Assembly (NCBI RefSeq): GCF_901709675.1
Contig: NC_051092.1
Coordinates: forward strand, 6,268,491-6,332,490
From: Syngnathus acus
Lineage: Eukaryota > Chordata > Actinopteri > Syngnathiformes > Syngnathidae
Direction: 5' to 3'
Length of the DNA stretch: 64,000 bases
How positions within the stretch are numbered: position 1 is the stretch's first letter; each line of letters begins with the position of its first letter. Under the pieces are notes generated by a model. That model did no database searches. It saw only the letters and a program-made list of their open reading frames with translations, and had not been told where the DNA came from. Of the stretch, positions 47,030 to 58,949 are shown one piece after another. The position numbers and the translations under genes are program-made.

Positions 47030-47745
47030 TCTCTTTAACGGTATGCCGCGGCTCAAACCTTTACACACTTCTAAAATACATTTTCTGATGCACCTGAACA
47101 CATTATCACTTGGTGACCTTGGGTGTTTGGGCTCTTGCAACATTATACACCTTCTACCTGACAACATCACTACGTATGTTTCATAAGGTGGAGCAGTGGC
47201 TCTCTCGACTGCTTTGGTGATGTTCTTGATGTGCTCTGGACCTTGCTCCTTCCATAATTCTGTGGAGTGACTAGGCATGGGCATACACTTCACTTTCCAG
47301 TCTTGCTCTCAACAGCTTATGGCCAGATGTTCATATTTGGTCCTTTTCCTTTCATGCGTCTCCCCCAAGCGGTTTTCCAGTGGTGCCGTCAAATCCATGA
47401 TGACGGTGTTTTTGTGGCCTTGGAAACCAGAAGTGCCTCAAGGTGGCACTTATAATGTGTTGCGGGAATATCAATCGTTTCTCCAGGTCTACAAGAAGCT
47501 TCCATTCCTAGGCTGCCGAAAGGATACCTGCTGCCCCACTCTTGTGCTCTGGCCTTCACTATACGCCTACTTCACAAAAGAAATTGCACCGATGGTGTTT
47601 TGCCCTCAACTAAAGCTGCTAATATCCTTGCTGTTGGTCTCTGCAATCAGTTTCAACACTTGCTTGTGATACCAGGTGGAGCAGCCCTCATCTAGCGCTT
47701 TCCAGCAGGAGCTCAGGATGTGCGCCAATCACATGAATTCCTTCA
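47030..47745 (-). mobile_element. Non-LTR retrotransposon ORF2 C-terminal fossil
   Basis: The minus strand gives, with frame breaks and stops, a STWYHKQVLKLIAETN-like segment, then TVIMDLTAPLENRLGETHER and KRTKYEHLA, then QDWKVKCMPM. This order resembles the post-RT region common to many animal non-LTR elements (LRPDIVL..LTVPWE..ERKxxKYxELA..GW). Several in-frame stops make it a pseudogene. The clade is not resolved. Confidence 0.6.
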
Positions 47746-47984
47746 ATCAAGACATTTTGAAAACAAAGAAACAGAAAACAGATTGCATACATTCAATGCA
47801 ACTAATGCATTTTTATCATCTGTTCCAGTGATGCAAATGAAGTAAAATTTTTAAAATTAAGATCTTCTTAGGACTTCAACATTCAAAAACTTTCACCATG
47901 TCATTATAAACCACACTACTGTATTTACCCACTTTTTGTCCTGACCATTTTGCTAATAAAATAATAATAATTGTCCTCATCACA

Positions 47985-48364
47985 CGCTATAAGGCGCACC
48001 TTCAATGAATGGCCCATTTTAAAACTTTGCTATAAGGCGCACCGGACTATAAGGCGCACCATTAATGCATCATGTCAGATTTTTAATCCAAATCAAATCA
48101 TTCTCCATTTTATCTTTTTTATTTCAACTTCAGACGCTACAAATTACTTTATAATCACAAAATAATGATCCATAGTCTTTTTGATTCATGATTCATAGTC
48201 TTCAGCAGGCCACTTATGATTGATTTCATGACACAATGCTTCGGGCCAGTTTAAATTTAGGAATTTGGTCCATATATAAGGCGCACCGGACTATAAGGCG
48301 CACTGTCGGCTTTTCAGAAAATTTTAGGTTTTTAGGTGCGCCTTATAGTCCGGAAAATATGGTA
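47985..48364. mobile_element. Degenerate 'ataaggcgcacc' MITE
   Basis: CTATAAGGCGCACC blocks appear in one orientation five times (47987-48303), and GGTGCGCCTTATAGTCCGGA with a final ATATGGTA in the other (about 48335-48364). The left terminus is missing. The same termini occur at 55488-55574. Confidence 0.8.
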
Positions 48365-48954
48365 CATCATTACATTAAGCTTCCAAAAATGTGTGAAATA
48401 TTGAGCACAATATTGATACTATGAGCACCAAACAACAGCTACAAATCTCTGTCTGCACATTGCTCACATGAGCATATACATGCCAACTACCCCATACACA
48501 CATTCAGATGTACTCTCATGAAAAATTCATTGCAATTTGTGGAGGAGACCTTTAAAATATCCATGAAGTCTCAGCAGGACATCTGTCTCTTTCTCTGAGT
48601 CTAAGGCTTCTCTTCCTATATAATGCATGTTGTTGAGTCAATAACAATGACTATGCCGGTTGATTGTATTATTTATTTTTATTTATTTAACATTTGTCGT
48701 GAAAAAGCATGGAGTTGAAGCAAACTTCAACGTTTGCCTCCAACTATTTTGTAACTAGTGGTTAAAAGGAAGAGGTAGTGTTACTTTCTATTCATGGAAT
48801 GAGCTTTGGTTCTATATACAAGGGGTCATCTAAAGGTTTAGAACCCGGGTTTCTCATAAATATATTTACTGAAAAGAAAAACATACGAATAAAACTCAGG
48901 GATCGGGGTTTTGAATCAGACTTTTTGATGTAATGTCCGTGTCTCGCAATATCA
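48365..48954. other. Intergenic DNA, no feature identified
   Basis: AT-rich, no open frame or repeat signature recognised on either strand. Confidence 0.45.
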
Positions 48955-49330
48955 ATTGTTCATAGGTGAATCAGGGCCGACTGGTGGTGTAAAAGGTAGG
49001 CTGAGTATTTTTTCAGCTTGTTTGACTTGTTTATCAGGATTGAATTGCTGCCCCTAATAACATTGTTTAATGGTCCAAAAAGATGATGGTCTGATCGTGC
49101 CAGATCTGATGAGGATTGGAAATGGTTCTGGTCATCAGTCCAAATAAAACGATGACTTCTGAGTTTTGAGAATGGTGTGAAGCCTGGCATTATCGTGTTG
49201 CAGCAAAATCCGAGAGAGTTCCAGGCTACATCGAACTCTTTTTAATCTCGCTTTCACTTTGCGTAAAGTGTCAACGTAAAGGAGCTGTATCATGCTAAAG
49301 CAATTCTTTGGCTCTTCTCGCTTCTCGATG
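48955..49330 (-). pseudogene. Mariner-type transposase fossil
   Basis: The minus-strand translation includes LLYVDTLRKVKARL, then LLQHDNARLHT, which holds the second catalytic Asp of the mariner D,D34D triad in its usual QHDNARPHT setting. After two stops it continues with SSDLARSDHHLFGPLNNVIRG, matching the family's 'SPDLAPSDFHLFGPLKxxLRG'. The third acid is present in SDHHLF. Stops and the missing N-terminal half show it is dead. Terminal repeats were not found. Confidence 0.8.
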
Positions 49331-49949
49331 AGCTCATCAAAAACACCCCCAGTGATGTCTCTGTCTACTCATCAACCATGCCCGCACCGCCCATGGAGAC
49401 TAAACACTCGCCCACTTTATGTACAGGATTTACTTTATATTTTACAACCTTGTTTCCAACAGTGTTTATAACCACTCTTTGACCTTTTCTCTCAGGGTTT
49501 CTTTCAAAAACTTTATTTTCTTTTCCTTACTCAAGCTGTCATTCTGTGGATACTGGTACTTCCTGCAGCTCCATCTTTAAAAATGTAATTACTTAGAGGC
49601 ACCCTGGTGCAACAAGGCTGAGGTGAATGCCAAGTCAACTCCGGGTATATAAATTAATCAGGGCTAATTAAATCACAATGCATTGTTCATCACTGAGACA
49701 TTTGCCTTGTCTTATTTCAAAGCAAAGCCCTCATTACCCAATAAAGTATGACAATTCGTGAAGTACCAGAAACTTGAGAAGTCCACAGCAAGGGCACGTA
49801 ATTCATGTGAACGCGGTCTATCCCTCTGTGTGTAGGCAACCTAGACCAAGTTTTTGGTATTGTCACAGACAAGTTAGCTTGGCATGGCATAAAAATTGTG
49901 TTTTGCGCCATTGTGGGCATGAACCTAACAGACTAGATTTGCCACATAT
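49331..49949. other. Intergenic DNA, no feature identified
   Basis: No coding signal. It may include more decayed mariner sequence on its left side (to about 49400). Confidence 0.4.
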
Positions 49950-50270
49950 CAAAGTGGCTCTTATCTTATCTTACAGCCAAGGTCCCCGCCTTTGGCTGCC
50001 ACCCAGCTTACTGCGCACCCTCCCAAAGGTGGTGAGCCCCATGGGAAGGGGGACACGCGTTACCTTTTCCGGCTGTGCCCGGCCGGGCTCCATGGGAGCA
50101 GGGCCAGCCACCAGATGCTCGTCTTCAAGCCCCACCTCCAAGCCTGGCTCCAGAGGGGGGCCCCGGTGACCCACGTCCAGGCAAGGGAAAACTAAACCCA
50201 ATGTTCTCAATCATCATCACGGATCTGTGAGCCATGCTTAGTCTGGCCCCTCACAGAGGACCTGTCACGG
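49950..50270. repeat. GC-rich unclassified repeat block
   Basis: Strikingly GC-rich against the surrounding AT-rich DNA: GGCTGCCACCCAGCTTACTG, CCGGCCGGGCTCCATGGG, AGGGGGGCCCCGGTGACCC. No intact frame is convincing. It resembles dispersed GC-rich retroelement pieces in teleosts, but I cannot place it. Confidence 0.4.
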
Positions 50271-50720
50271 ATCGGATGGAGCAGGGCGACCAAATGCAGC
50301 TTGGACCAGGGTTTATTGGAGAAAACAAACTAACAGACTCAGCAAACTGACATGGTTTAACAAAACAACAAGACGACTGACCGACAGGGACGTGAAACAA
50401 AAGATGTGAATCAAAAAGACAACAGGAACCAAAAAGATATCAAGACAACAACAACACACACACAATGATCCGAAGGGTCGTGAGGGGCAGACCGGACTTA
50501 TATACACGACAGGTAACAAGAGGCAGGTGAGAATAAGCAAACTAATCATGGGCACACAGGAGGGGAGGGGCGAGCACACAGACAGAAACCAAGACAACAG
50601 AGACACATAGTAAAACGGCTGGGGACGAGAGGTGACAGGACCCTTTTGCCAGGGGCATAAAGCCTCAGACAACTTGGCTCCTAGGATTATTAGGGCACCC
50701 AAACTCCTCCACCACAATAA
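50271..50720. repeat. Probable interspersed repeat (LTR- or SINE-like), unclassified
   Basis: CACGGATCGGATGGAGCAGG and CAGCTTGGACCAGGGTTTAT are followed by purine-rich, CAACAA/GACAGG-rich sequence. The composition resembles that at 29580-29935 and 60640-61000. No terminal repeats or coding motifs were recognised. Confidence 0.35.
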
Positions 50721-50744
50721 GGTAACAGTGCATGGAGAAACAGC

Positions 50745-51094
50745 TCTTATTAAAGTACTAAATGATTGAATGAAGCAGTAAAAGTGTCAGTGCTAGTCTT
50801 ATTGGATATCAGTGTAATATTAGATAAGACTGATCATAATATACTGTTGAACAGGTTGGAAAATCAGGTGGAATTGAAATGAACGGTCTTAAAATGGTTC
50901 TGGTTGTACTTTTTGTGACCATTCGAAGTTTTCAATCTGACCTAATGGTCATGATGTGGGGTCCCTCAAGTGTCGGTCATTGGACCCCCTTTTTTCATCC
51001 TGTAAATGTTACCTTGGGGCAAATGCTTCAGAACACCAATGTTGGCTATCATAGCTATGCAAATGACATTTTGAACATTTCATCTAATTTTTAA
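50745..51094 (+). mobile_element. L2-type LINE reverse-transcriptase fragment, frameshifted
   Basis: Across frames it reads SVLVLLDISV, then DHNILLNRLENQV, then GVPQVSVIGPPFF (the RT 'GVPQGSVLGPLLF' block), then NVGYHSYANDIL, equivalent to the 'YADD' catalytic box with N replacing the first D. Frame changes and stops show it is dead. Confidence 0.75.
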
Positions 51095-51525
51095 AACATT
51101 GGAGGAAAAATCAGCATGTGTATATTCACTAATCTTTAGCGTGTACTTTACTCGAGATGACTGAAAGAGCACACCATTCACATAACAAGCTGCGGGACTC
51201 AGGCAAATCAATGTCTTCTTCCACCATGTCAAGCACTATCAGCACGCCCCAGGGAATGAGAGGAGTCGCTACGATTGATGGCAAAACAAATCGGTTGTGT
51301 TCGCACCCACAACAGCGCAAAAAGGCCTTTTAGTAAAATGTGTCATGCTGCAGTAGTTTGCACGGGCCTTCTAAAATACCAAAACTTAGTCTATCCTGTC
51401 CCTGCGCAAACTGCACCGTGTGTCTCGCTAGACTTGCACCTGGCATGAAACCCTGAGTATTAAGACGGAGTGAAAGAAGAGCAGATGCAATATAATTTTT
51501 TTTTTTCAATCTAATATAATCCCTT

Positions 51526-51575
51526 TCAGATTTCATTATAGGATTTTTGTAGAATGATCCTATAATGAAATCTGA
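51526..51575. repeat. Perfect 19-bp inverted repeat beside a SINE
   Basis: TCAGATTTCATTATAGGAT (51526-51544) and its exact complement (51557-51575) enclose a 12-base loop. It abuts the 5' end of the SINE at 51580. Confidence 0.9.
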
Positions 51576-51579
51576 TTTG

Positions 51580-52001
51580 CGGCTCGGTGACGCACTGGTT
51601 AGCATGTCCGCCTCACAGTTAGAAGGGTGCAGGTTCGATTCCACCTCCGGCCCTCCCTGTGTGGAATTTGCATGTTCTCCCTGGGCCCGCGTGGGTTTCC
51701 TCCGGACACTCCAGTTTCCTATCACATCCCAAAAACATGCTTGGTAGGCCGATTGAGCACTCCAAATTGTCCCTAGGTGTGAGTGCGAGTGTGAATGGTT
51801 ATTCGTTTCTGTGTGCCCTGCGATTGGCTGGCAACGAGTTCAGGGTGTCCCCCGCCTACTGCCCGATGACGGCTGGGATAGGCTCCAGCAACCCTAACCT
51901 GTGACCCCCATGGGGAAAAGCGGTACAGAAGATGGATGGATGGATGGATGGATGGATGGATGGATGGATGGATGGATGGATGGATGGATGGATGGATGGA
52001 T
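51580..52001 (+). mobile_element. Full-length tRNA-derived SINE with long (GGAT)n tail
   Basis: The head GCTCGGTGACGCACTGGTTA, B box GGTTCGATTCC, GTTTGCATGTTCTCCCTGGG, GCCCTGCGATTGGCTGGCAA and GCGGTACAGAAGATGGATGG match the copy at 35500 across its length. The tail holds about 70 bases of GGAT repeats (51931-52001). Confidence 0.93.
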
Positions 52002-53984
52002 ATGGAGCATATGAAAATAAATCAATGACATGCCGATCCCTACAAGATGTAGCCTTTTCCAAGAAATAATACCGAGGCAATAATGTATGATTTGTTTGTC
52101 CAGACATTCTGTTACTGTGTCCTTGAATAAATTGCCAGGCACTTTGTATAGGACCATTTAATTGTTGTGTAAATGGAGATGGTGAAAGGGTACTGTAGTG
52201 ATTCTTACCTTTAAAATAGTTATGATGATACTTAAACTCCTTCCAGTTTTGTATTTCGTTTACTGATCCATCATTAAAATCTTACAGAATGTTAGTTATG
52301 AAATTTGAAAAATACGGAATTGATATTTGACTAATGTACATCATAAATAAAAGTATTCAAATGTGGCTACCAATTAGCTACAACAACCTTTGTGGAAAAA
52401 CTTTGATTCAATGTATTCAACCCTACCCAATTCAGAACCAAGATCACGAAACCTGTTTCAGTCCCTTTAACCTAATTGTTGATGAGCGGATGCTGCTCTT
52501 TCACAAGCAGTGAGGAACAGAGCAGCCGGTGTGGAGGTGAACAGATCTGTTGTGTTGCTCGGGGGCAGCTGGGCCTGGCTCTTAGCCTGGCTCCATTCCG
52601 TCGAATAATGAATTTGAATCACTCGCAACTGAAATACAACAGTGCATCTGTGAAGGGAATTGCAGGTGCACAACTTCTGAACCGTTATATTTGATTACGT
52701 CTCATTGACATGAATATGCCACTGAGATTGGATGCAAAAAACAAAATAACAAAAAAACAAATGCAGAACTGTTTGTTTTACTGAATCAATAAATCTTCCT
52801 GATTTGCACTGTTCATGAGAAGGGGTGCTCGCATCTATTGGATGTGTGCATTATTTGATATATAATAAGGCCGGCTGTACTCTAATTTCAACAGTACACA
52901 AATGTGAAAACACATATGCATAAATAGTACCTTGTGGACAATTTCTGAAAACCAAATAAATTGTGTTTGAACCTGATGTGACATAGTCATGGAAAAAAAA
53001 AAAATTTAATGCTTGGTATCACTAAAGGTTTAACATGCAAGTAAGAGATGGAAAACTAAACATGCGTGCCTAAAATCATTGCTTTTAACAAAAGACAGAC
53101 ATTGATATGTATCAGTTACTGATGAAAGACTGGTTTTGGTAATTATCAAGAACACCATGGAAATGGCACCATATTATCTCTTAAAGGGACAATGTGTAGA
53201 ATATTTTTGGTTTTTACTGTTCATTCATTTGAAAAAGATCTGAATTGAATAAGATGCAAATATATATTTATATATATACGTATATGTTCTATCACGTCAT
53301 CATGTTTTTTGGTAATCATAGGTCCATCAATTGCTAATTATATTAGGTGCCGAGTCCCCTGGCATGGATCGTTCCGTTAACTTGTTAAGTCATATGTTCC
53401 AGTATGGTTTTTGACAGCCATTTTGATTTTAGTTTGGACAAAAAATGCTTAGTGGTCTTATTCATATTTTAGTCATCTCTATGTGAAAGCTTTAGTCCCC
53501 TTGCATACCCCTTTTGTACCCTGAATATTTAGTCATTAAAACATGTATTGGGATACCTTCATTAAATGGAACATTGATTTGTGTTCTGTGCGTGCTTTAT
53601 TCTCAAGGAATGTGGCGATGTCACTTGTATTCAACGTCACAAGAAGGAAAACCACCAGAAGTCATCTTAGGTTGCCACTCCTTAAGTGAGCCTAACTTAA
53701 ATACATTTATTTCTCCGCTGTGTTTTGTAAGTTATTCTTTGTCTCTACTGCTAAAATGACACAGGGTGTATAGACCCCTTCAAAGTTTGTAAACAATGAA
53801 ATGTCATTAATGGGACACGACTTAACTGGAAGCAAAACGATTCAGCTCGCTTGCTTGAAAATGCCCGTTAGCATATTTCAACTGAGTCTTTACATAGGAA
53901 TGGATGCAAAAATTGTCATTTGAGTGAATATGTTTATACCAAACTGTAGACAGCACGACATCAAAATGGTTGCCACATCCCACA
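52002..53984. other. Intergenic DNA; one possibly constrained block
   Basis: Mostly AT-rich. The 52460-52700 interval is of higher complexity (AGCTGGGCCTGGCTCTTAGC, CGAATAATGAATTTGAATCA) and could be a conserved non-coding element. No gene seen. Confidence 0.4.
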
Positions 53985-54235
53985 ATATACTGCAGTCCTC
54001 AAAGCATGCAATATTGTATGGGGAAAAAGCTTTATGCTCACCTTTGAGGTCACTCCAGGCTCTTGCTACCTCAGCAGAGCAACAATTATCATCAAGGACA
54101 ACTCCCAACTCGGCAATCACTTGTTTAAACTGCTGCCCCCTGGCCAGCGTTACAAAGCACACAAAAGCCGCACAGATAGACTCAGGGACAGCTTCTTCCA
54201 CCGAGCCATCCACACTCTCAACATCCATAAATGAA
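53985..54235 (+). mobile_element. LINE ORF2 3' end (Rex/CR1/L2-like tail)
   Basis: The frame ends LGNHLFKLLPPGQRYKAHKS, then RTDRLRDSFFHRAIHTLN and a near-terminal stop. This matches the conserved LINE tail 'HLFxLLPSGRRYRxxxxRTxRFRxSFFPRAIxLLN'. The 5' portion is truncated, as is typical. Confidence 0.75.
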
Positions 54236-55487
54236 CCGCCGCATAATCCACCACAATCTCTTCACTCTTCTCTTCATTACTCACGTACAATAATTCCCGA
54301 TTGCATTATTCATATTCCCCTATTCGTATCATGCAATCTATTTGCCAGCCATGTTACCTCTAAACATGTAATAGTGCAATAGTTGTATTTTACATTTTAC
54401 CTGTACAACTATACAAGTGGAATCATGTATGTACTCTAAATTCCATGTATTGTTGACAAGAAAACCAGTTGTTTATAACCATCTTACTTTATTATATTTT
54501 ATCTTATTGCAGGAGGAACGATCGCATTGATAACATGCACATCAACTAGGCTTGTGCATGATTTAGTCCTCTGCGGGCGGCATTGACTCCACTGCAGGTA
54601 ACAAGATGCTTGCCACCCCGTTGACTACCCCTGCTGTACAGTGTATGGGTCATTGTTAATCCTTGGCAATCACTAGAACCAGAGCCTCCTTTTGAGCGTC
54701 CAATATGAAGAAATATTATATGAAAAAATACCAGATTGTTTCGCCCCTCAAAACTTCAATTCTGATTTCCATTTGGTTGTCATGACTGCCTGGAGTATAG
54801 CAGAACTGACCCTAATCTTATTTTACAGTGTAACATAGAGTTTTGGTGACAATTGTAAATATTGGCACCAGTCTCGCCGATGCTGTTACAGACGTCAATA
54901 GTTTTAGGTAAAAAAAAATACTATGGTATTTTAAAATGTTTGTTGCCCACGACCTTGGTGAGGATAAGTAGTTCGATGATGAATGAATTAAAAATTGCTT
55001 GTCCTATTAAACATATGTTGTGCAAATTAAACATTGTTGTTGAGTTCTTAACCGTTCTATACTACCTTCAATGGAAACATGCCTGGATTGTTGTTTTAAG
55101 TTGCAATCCACAAAGTAATATTAATCTGCATATTCTTAGTGTCTGCCTCTCTTAAATTCCTTTAGTACAAATACCTTCTCCTAGCTTGTTTTGATTTGAT
55201 CCATTAAATAAGCAAATCAGTGCACATTGTTTTGTTTTCCTTCCCGCTGGTCTTGTATTGTATTGCCAATCAGAGAGAACACGAGATAAATTGTGCACTC
55301 TGCTTGAAGCTTTGAGCTATTGTCAATCAGACAGTATATTTTATGTATGCCACAATAATAAACACCCAGCTGGTAGATAGAAAAGATCAAACGTATAATA
55401 CGAACCTTAACGTAAAATGCCTTAACGTAATATTTCAAAATAACTGAAATCATAATCACGTAAAATGTCCATAACTGTACACAGTAA
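54236..55487. other. Intergenic DNA, no feature identified
   Basis: AT-rich on both strands; only short unlikely frames. Confidence 0.45.
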
Positions 55488-55574
55488 TACCGTATTTTCC
55501 GCACTATAAGGTGTACCATTCATTGAAGGTGCGCTTTATAATCCGGTCCGCCTTATAGTGCGGAAAATACGGTA
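55488..55574. mobile_element. Miniature 87-bp palindromic MITE
   Basis: Begins TACCGTATTTTCCGCACTAT and ends with the exact reverse complement. It is the shortest complete member of the family at 47985 and 62318. The TA ends suggest a TA target. It may be an end-to-end deletion derivative. Confidence 0.85.
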
Positions 55575-55841
55575 TTAGAAAATAATCATAGAAATAAATA
55601 TAAAGGATAGATACTAGCTCTATGCGATACCAATATTTGCATTATTCTATCGACATCAAGATTAAGAAATGAGGAAAAAGCAATACAAATTCATCAGTAC
55701 TGTAGGTCTTTTGTCCACAAATTTGACACTTGCCTTCAAACAGACACAGCAATGAACAAACACAGCTACACACTCAGCTGTGGTTCTCAAACCAATACAC
55801 AATTCACTGATCATGGCAGAAAGTAAATGCGATTCATTCAT

Positions 55842-56155
55842 TCATTTGAACCGCTTTATTCCCACAAGGGTGAAAGGTATGCAGGAACCTATCCCAGGTC
55901 AGTCTTAGGGCGGAAGGTGGGATACACCCTGAACCGGACGCCAGCGAATCGCAGTGGACATATCGAGGATCGACCATTTACGCTCACAACCACGGACAAA
56001 TAGGAGCGGTCAAATGGCCTACTGTGCATTTTTTGACATGTGATGGGAAACCAGCGTACCCAGAGAACATGCTAACTCCACACAGGAAGGCTCGAACCCT
56101 GCACCTCTGAACCGTGAGGCGCACGTACTAACCAGTGGCTCACTGTGCCGCCAAC
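55842..56155 (-). mobile_element. SINE, (GGAT)-tail family, diverged near-full-length copy
   Basis: On the minus strand: a head GGCGGCACAGTGAGCCACTG, a B-box-like GTGCAGGGTTCGAGCC, AGTTAGCATGTTCTCTGGGT, and a tail AAGCGGTTCAAATGAATGAA. The tail unit has mutated from GGAT to GAAT. Confidence 0.8.
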
Positions 56156-57265
56156 AGTAGTGATTAGATTCTGTTGAATGCAGCTTTAATGCGTGTGACT
56201 GGAGACATAGACATAGTGTAGTTGATCTGTAAAACACAAGAATGAAGTTTACCAGGTTTAAATTTAAAACTAAATTATAGCTAGAGGATTGTTTTCAAGT
56301 ATTACATTTAATGAGCTCAGGGCTACTTTCGATGTTGATGCACCTGTCTGTTCTATTTATAAACTGGCTGTGACAGGCATGGGCAGAGACCCCTTTATTG
56401 GATTTATCAGCACTTTAATGGCGCAGTTATCCATTGTGCTTGCTCTTTATTACTTCTGTTAGTAAAGGTCAGACACATGCATTACGTCTTATTTAGGCCT
56501 CTAACCATCTGCAACAGGCAGTTGGCTAATGGACATTACCTCATCACGTGCATGTTTTATACTAGTAGGAAGAACAAAATCTTTGGCTTAATCTATAGGT
56601 TTCCACATTGCGAGCATGGTCTCTCTTCTCATCTTATGAATAAAGAATTAGTAAGTACATATTTAAGTAATAAAGGAAATTAGGTCAGTCAGTAAAGTAA
56701 ATCTAAAGTAAAAGTAAGTGAATGAATAAAATGCCAAGCGGGTAGGATAGTTTCATGTTTGTTTAATAAAAAGATCACAAGTGAAAAGAGACGTGCTGTT
56801 TGAATTGCAGGGTAGAAAGTGCCATGAAGGAGGAGGAGGGGCTGTTGATGGAGACATGAACTTCCTGTGCGTCTTGGCATCCCATTGCATTGAGTGGATC
56901 ATAGAGAGCAGAGCACATCCAGTCACTCATTCATTCGCAGCCATTGATGCTTCAGTAGCGGATATAGGAGAAACATCAGGAGGCAGGCTTGGGAGCTTTC
57001 ACTTTCGCGCGTGCGCGTAAATTAATTATTATAAGAATAATCAACCCCGAAGATGTTTTAATTTGGGAAAAAAAAAATTAAAACCATCTTTACTGCTAAG
57101 AAAAAACCTGAAAGTCAGACAAACTCTGGTTTTGCTAGACTTGGCGGCTGCGTCGCCATCTAGGGGTGTAGCCGCGGTGTCGAGCCAGTGGTTCGTCTCC
57201 GCCCGTGTGACTGAGGTGGACGATCGGGTAGAGTGGCCGAGCAGTCAGGAGGATGCTGGAGGGCA
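56156..57265 (+). promoter_or_regulatory. syt9: syt9 upstream region and 5' leader
   Basis: AT-rich to about 57110, then a GC-rich CpG-containing stretch (57140-57265), as is common at vertebrate starts. GGAGGAGGAGGGGCTGTTGA lies at about 56830. An upstream ATG at 57253 (A at -3) opens an 11-codon frame ending at TGA 57286-57288, overlapping the syt9 start in another frame. The transcription start is unknown. Confidence 0.4.
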
Positions 57266-57413
57266 ATGCCTGGAGAAAGAGAGTATGAGATTTGTCGAAA
57301 GGCGCTCGAGCTGCTTTCCGACCTGTGCTCCAAAGGAGAGGTGCAGGACGACAACTGCTTGGATTTCACCTACTACTTTAGGGACCTGGCCAGACCTCGT
57401 TACACGGACTCTG
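57266..57413 (+). CDS. syt9: syt9, synaptotagmin 9, first coding exon
   Basis: Synaptotagmin 9 is a calcium sensor with two C2 domains on secretory vesicles, acting in regulated exocytosis. This exon encodes 49 residues plus one base (phase 1) from MPGEREYEICRKALELLSDL through KGEVQDDNCLDFTYYFRD to RPRYTDS, followed by a GTAAGG donor. Human SYT9 begins with a clearly related luminal segment, including the spaced cysteines and the xDF.Y.xRD.ARPR pattern. The transmembrane segment and C2 domains must lie in exons beyond 64000; none was found in the remaining 6.6 kb. The start ATG has G at -3. It is divergent from olfml1, whose start lies 12.3 kb away. Confidence 0.88.
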
Positions 57414-58852
57414 GTAAGGCTCAAAGCATCACTGTAGTTGACGCGCAACACTATATGCAAACTGTATTGCAGATAATAAATATATTTACGTTTGAGACAA
57501 CAGATATTGTTTTTAATGCTCTCTTGTCATATGCATGCAATTTAAGCATATCAAATTGTGTGTGTATGTACACAATCCGTCTAACTTTACTGGTGGATAA
57601 ATTCAGCAGTGGCGACTCCGTTTATTCTTTGGAAAAGCGACAATTGTGAACTTGTTGCTTGCTTGCGTCTTTGAAAGTATCAATTCTGTTTTACACAGCG
57701 CATCAACATCAAATGGCGAGTTGTTAGTATTTCATTTTTTAATGGACTAGATTAGAAGATGGACAGTGAGGTAGAAAAGCCCCACCCATTTCTCTAAGCC
57801 CCGATGTGCACTTTGCATTTACGGCTTCCTCAAAACCAAACAAGAGATAAAAACGCATTTATGTTGCTTGTTTGTCTCATTTGGCAGCATTTTCAAAACC
57901 GCTTAACCAGAATATTCAGAGTGAAAACAAGCCAGCTTGGAAAACTTTCAAACAATATCATGAAGCAAAACAGGACATCAATTAAAACAAGAGCATGACG
58001 TATCTTACTGTATATACGTACAATGGGAATATGTGCGCGAGCTATTGTATAGCCTACATATTTATATTTTCCATACGCTGAGCAGATGTATGTAAATGAC
58101 GTGTGTGTGTGGTGCTGGTTGACTTTGTTAATTGCCTCTGAGGCGTGGCATTTGCCTTTTAAAATGGATACAATCCATCATTAAACATGTATGATAAAGA
58201 GGAATTTCAAGCTACCAGATTGGTTCCCCCGAGGAGCTGTGACCCACTTCCTCTTGTATTAGACTGCTCTAAATGCATGCTCACGTCGTTTGATTCACAT
58301 CAAGCAACCGTCCTGTAAACTGAGAGACTGTAGTCAGTACAATGAATAGTTATGCAATTTGACAAAAAAAATGGGCGGTAATAACTCCCGTTGGGATCCT
58401 GTTGAGATACTCTTACAAGTGGTTTGGTGTCCTGATACATGCATTGAAGTTGATCCGTTGTAAAAAAAAAATTAAGTGTCGATGTGCCATAAGGCAACTT
58501 CCAGCACCCCCCCAAAATTACACCATTTGCTATTTTGATCTTCTTAATTCTCATATTTGTCTGAATTAACCACACCTATAATGAACTAAATAGGTCCCTT
58601 GACACAAAGATCATTACTGTTACACCACAAACATTGTATATAAAAAATAAAGCACTCATACTGAATTTAAATAAGATCATTCCCCACAAACATGGCAGCT
58701 GATGCAAATGTTTGCTGTCTTCTGCTTTCATGCCATGATGACTGCATAATTTCATACATGTTCTGAAAATTAATTCATGAGACGTGCCATGCCATTCATT
58801 ACTTTTAGTATAAATGCCCACTTAATTCTGGGGAGTCACAGGCTCAGTGGGG

Positions 58853-58889
58853 GAAACAAACAAACAAACAAACAAACAAACAAACAAAC
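58853..58889. repeat. (AAAC)n microsatellite
   Basis: About nine AAAC units, immediately left of the GCGC-rich repeat at 58950. Confidence 0.9.
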
Positions 58890-58949
58890 GTAAATAGCAA
58901 CCTTCAGTTACCGCACATTGTTGTTTTTTGATACGCAAAAAACCCCCGC

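Noticed and set aside
47009-47293. 94-codon minus-strand ORF as a gene
   Set aside because: It continues a non-LTR retrotransposon tail (the preceding MDLTAPLENRL..ERKRTKYEHLA segment) and is interrupted by stops upstream.
57063-57437. 124-codon ORF overlapping syt9 exon 1 in another frame
   Set aside because: The alternative frame has no family resemblance, whereas the 57266 frame gives a clear synaptotagmin 9 N-terminus with a phase-1 donor.
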